DNA of 64,000 nt. Origin: an uncultured Lachnospiraceae bacterium (lineage in GTDB: Bacteria; Bacillota; Clostridia; Lachnospirales; Lachnospiraceae). Below are positions 54,047 to 61,184 of this stretch, one piece after another (within the stretch, counting starts at the first letter, position 1; every line of letters starts with the position of its first letter). Below the pieces are notes generated by a model. The model saw only the letters and a list, made by a program, of their open reading frames with translations. It was not told where the DNA came from and did not search any database. The stretch covers positions 1-64,000 of the forward strand of contig CAJUMV010000001.1 of the NCBI GenBank assembly GCA_910587715.1, read 5' to 3'. A program made the position numbers and the translations under genes.

Positions 54047-54052
54047 AGGAAT

Positions 54053-54496
54053 ATGATAAAAAAATTGTGGGATTTCGGGTGGGGAATGTATAAGAAGCAC
54101 GAGGAGGGAATCAACTATTTGATTTTCGGATTTCTTGCCTTTGTGCTGAATTATATTCTGTATTTCATCTTTGCGGACACCATTGCCATGCATTATATGG
54201 CGGCTACGGTACTGTCATGGGTGCTGACGGTGGTATTTGCCTACTGGACGAATCGGACATTTGTGTTCAAGAGCCAGAATAAAGCAGCGGCTTCTGTTGT
54301 GCGGGAGTTTGTCTCTTTTATCGGCGCGAGGGTGGCGACAGAAGTGCTGGAGATTGTATTGATGTATGTGATGGTGGATATTTGTTCGATTAACGATAAA
54401 ATCTCCAAGCTGGTGTGCCAGACGATCGTGATTCTGGCGAACTATGTGCTCAGTAAAATCTGGATTTTCAAGGATACATCCGACAAAGCAGATTAG
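54053..54496 (+). CDS. GtrA-family membrane protein
   Basis: A 147-residue protein with four helices: NYLIFGFLAFVLNYILYF, MAATVLSWVLTVVFAYWTNRTFVFKSQ and two more. GtrA proteins are thought to flip undecaprenyl-phosphate-linked sugars for GT-C enzymes. It starts seven nt after the ABC stop, hence the same transcript. It is a plausible partner for the GtrB-like enzyme at 24554 and the GT-C proteins here. Confidence 0.92.
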   Translation: MIKKLWDFGWGMYKKHEEGINYLIFGFLAFVLNYILYFIFADTIAMHYMAATVLSWVLTVVFAYWTNRTFVFKSQNKAAASVVREFVSFIGARVATEVLEIVLMYVMVDICSINDKISKLVCQTIVILANYVLSKIWIFKDTSDKAD

Positions 54497-54604
54497 AGGG
54501 TTGTTTTCGGGAAGCATGTAATTGGGAGAGGATGAAGTGTATTTGCCGGAAATGAGCAGACCGTGGCATATGGGGAAGGAATTGGATGAAGAGGAAACAG
54601 ATGT

Positions 54605-55681
54605 ATGAGCACAGAAGGTAAGAGACAGGCGAATTTTGAACTGCTGCGCATTGTGGCGATGTTTATGATTATCTCCCTCCATTATCTGGTGAAGGGCTGG
54701 GTTGCCACGCCGTTTCCCTTTGTGGCAAAGGAAAATCCGGTCGGCGTTTTGGCGTGGCTGATCGAGGCTTTCTGTATTGTGGCGGTAAACTGTTATGTGC
54801 TTATCAGCGGCTATTTTCTTGTGGAATCTGCGTGGAAGCCGGGGAGGCTGATCTCCCTGCTTGCACAGGTTCTTTTTTATTCCCTGCTGATTCCGCTGTT
54901 CTTTCTCGCTGCCGGAGGGATTTCCGGAGGGGATCTTGACGTCTATGACTGGATTGGGTTTGTATTTCCTTTTGGGACAGAGCATTACTGGTTTGCCACG
55001 GCTTATCTTGTGATGTATCTGTTCGCACCGTTTTTGGCGGCGGGCATCAAAAAGCTGGAAAAGCGGAATCTGCAGATTCTTCTGGCGCTGCTGCTGGCAT
55101 TTTTTTCTATCGAAAAGACGATTCTCCCTATGTATCTGGCGACAGATCGGTACGGCTATGATTTTGGGTGGTTTTTGTGTCTGTTTGTGGTGGCGGGCTA
55201 TATCAGGCTGTACGGCATTTCTTGGCTGGAAAAGCAGTCTCATGCGGTGGGCGCCTATGTGCTTTGCAGCGCGTGGATCTGGCTGCTTGCGCTGGCTTCC
55301 AATACGCTCGGCAGTAAAATCGAGGTGTTTGCCCGCTATGCGGATATGCTCTACAACTACAATCATCTGCTGTGTTTTGCGGGGGCGGTTTCCCTCTTTT
55401 ATGTATTCAAAAATATGCGCGTCGGGGAGGGACGGTTTGCCGGGCTGGTGAGAAAGATTGCGCCCTGTACGTTCGGCGTGTATCTGCTGCATGAGCACAT
55501 GCTCGTGCGGTATGAGTGGATGAATTGGCTGGGCGTGGAGAGGGTGAAGGATAGTTTTCTCTTTGTGCCGCATATGATCCTGTCTGTGCTCATAGTTTTT
55601 GTGGTCGGAACTGTGGTGGATATGGAGCGTGGCAAAATCTATGCGAGAGTGGCTGCTGCGGCTGAGAATAAAACGCAGTGA
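54605..55681 (+). CDS. Acyltransferase family 3 membrane protein
   Basis: A 358-residue protein with about 10 helices. FELLRIVAMFMIISLHYL with the family His after helix 1, and the later VYLLHEHMLVRY, mark acyltransferase 3, which O-acetylates (or similarly modifies) sugars on the outer face. Here it would decorate the surface glycan. A GAGG lies upstream of two near ATGs; 54605 is used. Confidence 0.9.
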   Translation: MSTEGKRQANFELLRIVAMFMIISLHYLVKGWVATPFPFVAKENPVGVLAWLIEAFCIVAVNCYVLISGYFLVESAWKPGRLISLLAQVLFYSLLIPLFFLAAGGISGGDLDVYDWIGFVFPFGTEHYWFATAYLVMYLFAPFLAAGIKKLEKRNLQILLALLLAFFSIEKTILPMYLATDRYGYDFGWFLCLFVVAGYIRLYGISWLEKQSHAVGAYVLCSAWIWLLALASNTLGSKIEVFARYADMLYNYNHLLCFAGAVSLFYVFKNMRVGEGRFAGLVRKIAPCTFGVYLLHEHMLVRYEWMNWLGVERVKDSFLFVPHMILSVLIVFVVGTVVDMERGKIYARVAAAAENKTQ

Positions 55682-55737
55682 TGCCAAAACGACTACAAAG
55701 AATAGTTGAAACTGCCGAAAATTTCATAGGAGAATCG

Positions 55738-56268
55738 ATGAAGATGATAGTGAGGGCTTACCGGGAACAGGATATTCCCGCTATGATAAAAATTTGGAAC
55801 GAGGTCGTGGAGGAGGGCGTCGCTTTCCCACAGGAAGATTTTCTGGAGGGGCAGACAGGCGCGGCGTTTTTTGCAGAACAAAGTTACTGCGGAGTTGCGC
55901 AGGAAGAGAGTGGGGAAATTTTGGGACTGTATATTCTGCATCCGAATAATGTGGGAAGGTGCGGGCATATATGTAATGCCAGTTATGCTGTGGCTTCGGG
56001 GAGCAGGGGGCTGCATATCGGGGAAAAACTGGTGCTTGACTGTATCGAACATGCCAGACGGATTGGATTCCGGGTTTTGCAGTTTAATGCTGTGGTTGCG
56101 TCAAACACTCATGCCAGACATTTGTATGAGAGAGTCGGATTTACACAGCTTGGCACGATTCCGGGAGGATTCCGGATGAAGGACGGACACTACGAGGATA
56201 TCTGTCCATATTATATCATGTTAGCAGGAAATCAAGCGGCTGCGAAGCAGACATTTGATTTCACCTAA
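55738..56268 (+). CDS. GNAT-family N-acetyltransferase
   Basis: A 176-residue GNAT: IVRAYREQDIPAMIKIWNEVV, a central SYAVASGSRGLHIGEKLVLDCIEHARRIGF acetyl-CoA loop (GLHIGE variant of the R/Q-x-x-G-x-G/A site) and NTHARHLYERVGFTQLG. The ATG at 55738 follows AGGAG; an earlier start overlapping the acyltransferase has no site. It looks like a general small-molecule GNAT and is a weaker PseH candidate than the gene at 63150. Its stop lies inside an inverted repeat. Confidence 0.85.
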   Translation: MKMIVRAYREQDIPAMIKIWNEVVEEGVAFPQEDFLEGQTGAAFFAEQSYCGVAQEESGEILGLYILHPNNVGRCGHICNASYAVASGSRGLHIGEKLVLDCIEHARRIGFRVLQFNAVVASNTHARHLYERVGFTQLGTIPGGFRMKDGHYEDICPYYIMLAGNQAAAKQTFDFT

Positions 56269-56271
56269 CAT
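56218..56271. repeat. Inverted repeat across the GNAT stop codon
   Basis: ATGTTAG (56218-56224) pairs with CTAACAT (56265-56271), and inside it GAAATCAA (56228-56235) pairs with TTGATTTC (56255-56262). A second weak stem (GAAAATC 56280 / GATTTTC 56322) follows. There is no T run. It may serve as a transcript end or processing site before the next gene. Confidence 0.55.
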
Positions 56272-56370
56272 GATAACGAGAAAATCAGTGAGTGCGAAGC
56301 ACGGCAGAAGCGAAGCGGCTGGATTTTCGAGTGTAGAAAATGTTAGCAGACGCAGTTTCAGAGGAATAAA

Positions 56371-58416
56371 ATGGTGGGTATTTATCGGAAATATCATAAC
56401 TTCATAGAGAACTGGCTGTTTCCGGCAATTCTTCTGCTGTACCCGTTTCTGATCGTCAATCAGGGGCTTGACGTGGCGGACTCGACGTACAGTCTCACGA
56501 ATTTCCAGTATTTTGATTCTATGAACGGGACGTGGATGGTGGCGACTTTTCTGTCCAATGCGGCGGGGTGGCTGTTTATGCATCTGCCTTTCGGGGGAAC
56601 GCTGCTTGGCATGAAATGTTATACGACGCTTGTGCAGTCGGCGACGGCGCTCATGGTCTATTTCGGACTGAAAAAACGGATAACCGCGCCGCTTTTGTTT
56701 TTTGGGGAGTTCCTTGCGCTGGGATTCTGCTGGTGTCCGTCCACGATTCTGTACAACTATCTGACGTATTTTTTGATGACGGCGGGGATTTTGCTTCTTT
56801 ACCGGGGGCTGACGGATGACGGAGCGGCAGAACCATTTGGCGGAGATATTGCGGTTGGAGTGCATGAAGGTTTCGACGGCAGTGGGAGGAGCCTGATTGG
56901 GAAAAAACAAAGGCTGTGCTTTGCGGCGGCAGGGATCTGCCTCGGAGCCAATGTGGCGGTGCGGATGCCGAATGTGGTGCAGGCGGCATTTATCGTGGCG
57001 GTGTGGTATGGGATTGTGTTGATGTGCGGGCAGCAGGACGGGAAGACCGCTGGCAACGCGGGAGGTCAGTCGGAAAGGGCAAACGGAGCCACAGGCAGGA
57101 TGCCGCTGCCTTGGCGGGAGCTTACGGGCGTTACCGGGTGGTGTCTGTTAGGTTATGCGGTCGGTTTTGGGGTGCCTTTGGCGGTAATTTGTGTGCGGTA
57201 CGGCGTATCCGCCTATCCGGATATGGTGCAGACCATGTTCGCCATGACGGAGCAGGCGGTTGACTATAAACCAACTTCGATGTTGACGGGGATGCTGGGA
57301 GATTATGGGAAAGGGCTGTACTGGCTGGCGTTCGCAGGGATATGTGCGGCGGCGGCAGCTTTTGCGTTTTGGGTGCGGGAGCGGTTGTACGGCGCGGGGA
57401 AGAATGCATATAAAATAGCGGGCATAATCATAAAAACGGCGTATCTACTGCTTCTGTTGGTACTGCTCCGCTTCTACTGGGGCAGGGGAATGTTTCATTT
57501 CCGATATTATGAATATGGCAACGGCAGTATTTACTATCCGGCGGTGCTGCTGCTTTTGGTGACGATTGCGGTCGCGGTTTTCTGTCTGATTGGAAAAAGG
57601 GTATGCGCGGAGCAGAAGATACTGGCGGCATTCGTGCTTTTACAAATTTTTCTGACGCCCCTTGGCAGCAACAACGACTTGTATCCCATTATTAATAATC
57701 TGTTTGTGGCTGCGCCTTTTTTGCTGTGGACGGCGTGGGAGCGGTTTGTGCGGCGGTGCGAGGAAGGCAGGGCGGCAGCAGGACAGCGGAGCGATTGGCA
57801 GGGAAAAGCGGCTGACAGGCGGCTGAAAAGTAGTATGGGCTATGATTTTATATGGTGCGCGCCATTTTTGATGCTTGTTATCTTTGTGACGGTGCAGAGC
57901 ATTGGCTCTCATGTCTGTTTTGCTTTTCAGGATGGTATTTACGGGGAACCACGAGATATGCGGGTGAGGGCGCCGGAAAAGGCGGCGGGCGTTTACACGA
58001 ATAGGGAAAACGGCGCGCTTCTGGAAGAGCTGGCCGTATTCATAAAGGAGGAGGGGCTGACGGGCAGGGAGGCTGTCACCTATGGCGAACTGCCCGGTCT
58101 CCACTATCTGCTGGATATGCCGCCGGCGCTTTCTACGGGCTGGCCGGATTTGACCTCCTATCGCATGGCGGAGTATACACGAGATATGGCGGCTGTAGAA
58201 TCAGACATTAAGGCGGGGAAGGAGCCACCGGTTATTATTGTTTCCTCGGCTGTGGCGGCTTACTGGAGCGATGACGGTCAGGCGATCAATTGGTTTGGTG
58301 TGGATGCAGAGAAGATGGCGGCGGATGAAAAGCAGCAAATTTTGTGGGATTTTGTCAGGGATTATGGCTATACGGAACGGTTCGGGAATGCGCGGTATGT
58401 GGTTTATACGAAATAG
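56371..58416 (+). CDS. Large polytopic membrane protein, GT-C-like, unknown
   Basis: A 681-residue protein with about 12 helices. I do not recognise a family. The first outer loop NQGLDVADSTYSLTNFQYFDSMNGTWMVATF has acidic residues placed like a GT-C catalytic loop. Two hydrophilic inserts (about 145-180 and 470-490) and a C-terminal outer domain (about 520-681) ending in a compact soluble fold follow. GAGGAATAAA precedes the ATG. A sugar transferase or ligase role is inferred from neighbours only. Confidence 0.7.
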   Translation: MVGIYRKYHNFIENWLFPAILLLYPFLIVNQGLDVADSTYSLTNFQYFDSMNGTWMVATFLSNAAGWLFMHLPFGGTLLGMKCYTTLVQSATALMVYFGLKKRITAPLLFFGEFLALGFCWCPSTILYNYLTYFLMTAGILLLYRGLTDDGAAEPFGGDIAVGVHEGFDGSGRSLIGKKQRLCFAAAGICLGANVAVRMPNVVQAAFIVAVWYGIVLMCGQQDGKTAGNAGGQSERANGATGRMPLPWRELTGVTGWCLLGYAVGFGVPLAVICVRYGVSAYPDMVQTMFAMTEQAVDYKPTSMLTGMLGDYGKGLYWLAFAGICAAAAAFAFWVRERLYGAGKNAYKIAGIIIKTAYLLLLLVLLRFYWGRGMFHFRYYEYGNGSIYYPAVLLLLVTIAVAVFCLIGKRVCAEQKILAAFVLLQIFLTPLGSNNDLYPIINNLFVAAPFLLWTAWERFVRRCEEGRAAAGQRSDWQGKAADRRLKSSMGYDFIWCAPFLMLVIFVTVQSIGSHVCFAFQDGIYGEPRDMRVRAPEKAAGVYTNRENGALLEELAVFIKEEGLTGREAVTYGELPGLHYLLDMPPALSTGWPDLTSYRMAEYTRDMAAVESDIKAGKEPPVIIVSSAVAAYWSDDGQAINWFGVDAEKMAADEKQQILWDFVRDYGYTERFGNARYVVYTK

Positions 58417-58440
58417 ACAGGGCTGATTTGAAAAAAAGTT

Positions 58441-58514
58441 ATGTTTGTAAACATTATGTTTTGAAACATTATGTTTGTAAACATTATGTTTTGAAACATA
58501 ATGTTTACAAACAT
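58441..58514. repeat. Five tandem 14-bp palindromes at 15-bp period
   Basis: Units: ATGTTTGTAAACAT (58441-58454), ATGTTTTGAAACAT (58456-58469), ATGTTTGTAAACAT (58471-58484), ATGTTTTGAAACAT (58486-58499), ATGTTTACAAACAT (58501-58514). Each is ATGTTT-N2-AAACAT with one base between units. The last unit overlaps the -35 box of the ATPase promoter, so a cooperatively binding regulator or a slippage-prone switch is likely. Confidence 0.9.
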
Positions 58515-58531
58515 ATAAAATGTGGTATACT
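58504..58531 (+). promoter_or_regulatory. Promoter of the ATPase gene
   Basis: TTTACA (58504-58509), 16-nt spacer, TATACT (58526-58531) preceded by TGTGG (extended -10). The -35 lies within the fifth palindrome. Confidence 0.65.
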
Positions 58532-58576
58532 CTTTATATAGGGGATAAGCAGAGGCGCAGACAGCCTGGAGGGTAT

Positions 58577-59956
58577 ATGGAACAATTTGTAGACCGTGAA
58601 CCGGAAATCAGGACACTGGAAAAAGAATATGCGAAAAAGGAGTCCTCGCTTGTCGTTGTATATGGACGGCGGCGGGTGGGAAAGACGACGCTTCTCTCAG
58701 AGTTTATGAGGGGAAAAAAGGCATTGTATTTTCTGGCGACACAGGAATCGGAAGCGGTTAACCGCAACGCATTTCGGGAAAAAGCGGCGGCTTTTATCGG
58801 GAATGAGCTTCTGGCGGAGACTTCTGTGGATAAATGGGATACGATTTTTAAGGCGATTGTCTCCTGCAACTGGGAAGAGAAGCCGGTTTTGATCATTGAT
58901 GAATTTCAATATCTGGGAAAGACGAATCCGGCGTTTCCTTCCGTCTTTCAGAGGATATGGGACGAACTTCTGATGAAAAGCTCTGTCATGGTGATTCTGT
59001 GTGGTTCCCTGATTTCCATGATGGTGTCCCAGACGCTTTCTTACAACAGCCCTTTGTATGGAAGGAGGACGGCGCAGATTCGGCTCAAACAGATTCCGTT
59101 CCGGTACTACCGGGAATTTGTTCCGAATTTATCCAGAAAGGCGCAGATTGAGCGGTACGCGGTGACCGGCGGCGTCCCTAAGTATATCGAATCCTTTTCG
59201 GACTGTACGGATATCTTTGCCGGTATCGAGGAAAACATTTTAAACCGCATGGGCTATCTGTATGAAGAACCGCATTTTTTGCTGCAGCAGGAAGTGTCGG
59301 AGGTGGGCGGCTATTTTTCCGTTCTGCGTGCCATTGCTTTTGGGCGGACAAAGTTATCGGAGATTGCTTCTTTTATGGAGACAAAGGCTACCGACCTGAC
59401 CAGAACCTTGAAAACGTTGATTGAGCTTGATTTGGTACAGCGGGAAGTGCCTGTTACGGAGGAGAATCCCGAAAAGAGCAAAAAGGGGCTTTACCGGATT
59501 ACGGATTACTATATCAGGTTTTGGTTCACTATGATTTATCCGAATCAGGGGGATATTGAGCAGGGAAACGTAACATATGTTATGGAAAAAGTGCGAAAGA
59601 GCTTTGTCCGCAGCCACGCAGCCTTTGTCTATGAAGATATCTGCCGGGAGGAGCTGGCGGCAAGGAACGACCTTCCCTGTCATTTTCCGAAGATTGGGCG
59701 GTATTGGGATAAAAATACAGAGATTGACATTGTGGCGTTAAATGAGGAAGAGGGCGTTATCCTGTTCGGGGAATGTAAATATTGGAGTGAGCAGGTGGAT
59801 GTGGATATCTTTTATCAGCTGCAGGAAAAAGCCGGGAGAGTGCCGTGGCATAAGGAGAACAGAAAGGAACTATACTGTATTTTTTCCATGAGCGGTTTTA
59901 GTCCCCGCCTGCGGGAGCTTGCAAAGAGCAGGGACGATCTGATTTTATCAGAGTAG
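58577..59956 (+). CDS. AAA-type ATPase with DUF234 nuclease-like domain
   Basis: A 459-residue protein of the archaeal-type ATPase/DUF234 group. The N-terminal ATPase has Walker A GRRRVGKTTL (Gly30-Lys36-Thr37) and Walker B IIDEFQYLG (Asp108/Glu109); a winged-helix part is in the middle (about 265-320). The C-terminal DUF234 domain holds a PD-(D/E)xK-like set: Asp384 in TEIDIVALN and Glu399/Lys401 in FGECKYW. GGAGG lies four nt before the ATG. Such proteins are of uncertain role; mobile-element or defence-related functions have been suggested. It is foreign in content to the glycan locus and sits behind the palindrome array. Confidence 0.9.
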   Translation: MEQFVDREPEIRTLEKEYAKKESSLVVVYGRRRVGKTTLLSEFMRGKKALYFLATQESEAVNRNAFREKAAAFIGNELLAETSVDKWDTIFKAIVSCNWEEKPVLIIDEFQYLGKTNPAFPSVFQRIWDELLMKSSVMVILCGSLISMMVSQTLSYNSPLYGRRTAQIRLKQIPFRYYREFVPNLSRKAQIERYAVTGGVPKYIESFSDCTDIFAGIEENILNRMGYLYEEPHFLLQQEVSEVGGYFSVLRAIAFGRTKLSEIASFMETKATDLTRTLKTLIELDLVQREVPVTEENPEKSKKGLYRITDYYIRFWFTMIYPNQGDIEQGNVTYVMEKVRKSFVRSHAAFVYEDICREELAARNDLPCHFPKIGRYWDKNTEIDIVALNEEEGVILFGECKYWSEQVDVDIFYQLQEKAGRVPWHKENRKELYCIFSMSGFSPRLRELAKSRDDLILSE

Positions 59957-59971
59957 GAATTTGCTTAGTGA

Positions 59972-59982
59972 TGTGGTATACT
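59972..59982 (+). promoter_or_regulatory. Extended -10 element before the transaminase gene
   Basis: TGTGGTATACT, identical to the elements at 52168 and 58521, 69 nt before the start at 60051. No good -35 box is seen, as is usual for an extended -10 promoter. Confidence 0.5.
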
Positions 59983-60050
59983 GTACGCGATGGCAAACCG
60001 CAGGTTTTTCGAGCGTGCACTGCGGAGTAAATTGAGAAAGAGGAAAAAAT

Positions 60051-61184
60051 ATGATTAATTTCAACGTCCCTCCCTTCACGGGGAAAGAATTTGAATATAT
60101 GAAGGAGACTGTAGAGAATGAGAAAATCTGCGGTGACGGACCGTTCACGAAAAAGTGCAGTGAATGGATTGAGACACAGACCGGCACGGCGAAGTGTCTG
60201 CTTACTACTTCCTGTACCCACGCTACGGAGCTGGCGGCATTGCTGGCAGACATTAAGCCAGGCGATGAGGTCATTCTCCCCTCCTACACCTTTGTGTCTA
60301 CGGCGAATGCGTTTGTGCTGCGAGGCGCAACGGCGGTGTTTGTGGATATCCGGCCTGATACCATGAACATAGACGAAAAGCTGATTGAGGACGCCATCAC
60401 GGAGCGCACAAAAGTGATTGCGCCTGTGCATTATGCGGGTGTGGGGTGCGAGATGGATGTCATTATGGATATTGCCAGGAGACATCAGCTGATGGTGGTG
60501 GAGGACGCTGCGCAGTGCATCATGGCATCTTATAAGGGGAAGGCGCTGGGAACTTTTGGCGAGTTCGGGTGCTTCAGCTTCCATGAGACGAAAAACTTAA
60601 GTATGGGCGAGGGCGGCGCGCTGCTGATACGCGATGAAAAATATATCGAGGATGCGGAGATTTACAGGGAAAAGGGTACAGACCGCAGCAAATACTACAG
60701 AGGGCAAGTGGACAAGTACCGCTGGCAGGAGTATGGCTCTTCCTATCTGCCAAGCGATATGAACGCAGCTTATCTGTATGCGCAGTTAGAGCAGGCGGAG
60801 AAAATTACGCAGGCGAGAATGGACAGATGGAATCAGTATCTGGAACTGCTGAAGCCGCTGGCGGACGCCGGAAGGATTGAACTTCCTTATATTCCGGAGT
60901 ACTGCACGCATAATGCGCATATGTTCTATATCAAAACAAAGGATATGGAGGAGAGAAGCCGCCTGATTGCTTATTTGAAGGAAAAAAATATTTTGTCCGT
61001 ATTTCATTATGTGCCGTTACATTCCGCGCCCGCAGGGAAAAAGTATGGCAGATTCCATGGCGAAGACAGATATACGACGAAGGAAAGTGAGCGTCTGCTG
61101 CGCCTGCCGCTGTTCTATAAGCTGACGGCGGACGAGACGTCATATATCGCGGAGCAGGTGGGGGCGTTTTACGCATCGAACTGA
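60051..61184 (+). CDS. wecE: dTDP-4-amino-4,6-dideoxygalactose transaminase-type enzyme
   Basis: A 377-residue PLP aminotransferase of the DegT group, close to WecE/RffA. TTSCTHATELAALL, VILPSYTFVSTANAF, VEDAAQC and the Schiff-base Lys181 in FSFHETKNLSMGEGG are present; the Lys has the same number as in the E. coli enzyme. It would aminate dTDP-4-keto-6-deoxyglucose at C4. The dehydratase RmlB and any acetyltransferase WecD are not in this window; the neighbouring GNAT at 63150 could acetylate the product instead. The gene is coupled to the next one by an ATGA-type overlap. Confidence 0.9.
   Translation: MINFNVPPFTGKEFEYMKETVENEKICGDGPFTKKCSEWIETQTGTAKCLLTTSCTHATELAALLADIKPGDEVILPSYTFVSTANAFVLRGATAVFVDIRPDTMNIDEKLIEDAITERTKVIAPVHYAGVGCEMDVIMDIARRHQLMVVEDAAQCIMASYKGKALGTFGEFGCFSFHETKNLSMGEGGALLIRDEKYIEDAEIYREKGTDRSKYYRGQVDKYRWQEYGSSYLPSDMNAAYLYAQLEQAEKITQARMDRWNQYLELLKPLADAGRIELPYIPEYCTHNAHMFYIKTKDMEERSRLIAYLKEKNILSVFHYVPLHSAPAGKKYGRFHGEDRYTTKESERLLRLPLFYKLTADETSYIAEQVGAFYASN

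Noticed and set aside
54215..55687. 490-codon open frame on the minus strand
   Set aside because: It lies opposite the GtrA and acyltransferase 3 genes. Its translation is rich in His, Arg, Gln and Lys with no domain, while the plus strand gives clear families.
58441..58514. CRISPR array
   Set aside because: The units are palindromes with a one-base gap, without unique spacers, and no cas gene is present.
58344..58541. Open frame with repeated YVCKHYVLKH-type residues
   Set aside because: It is only a reading of the end of the previous gene and of the palindrome array; the repeat is a DNA feature.
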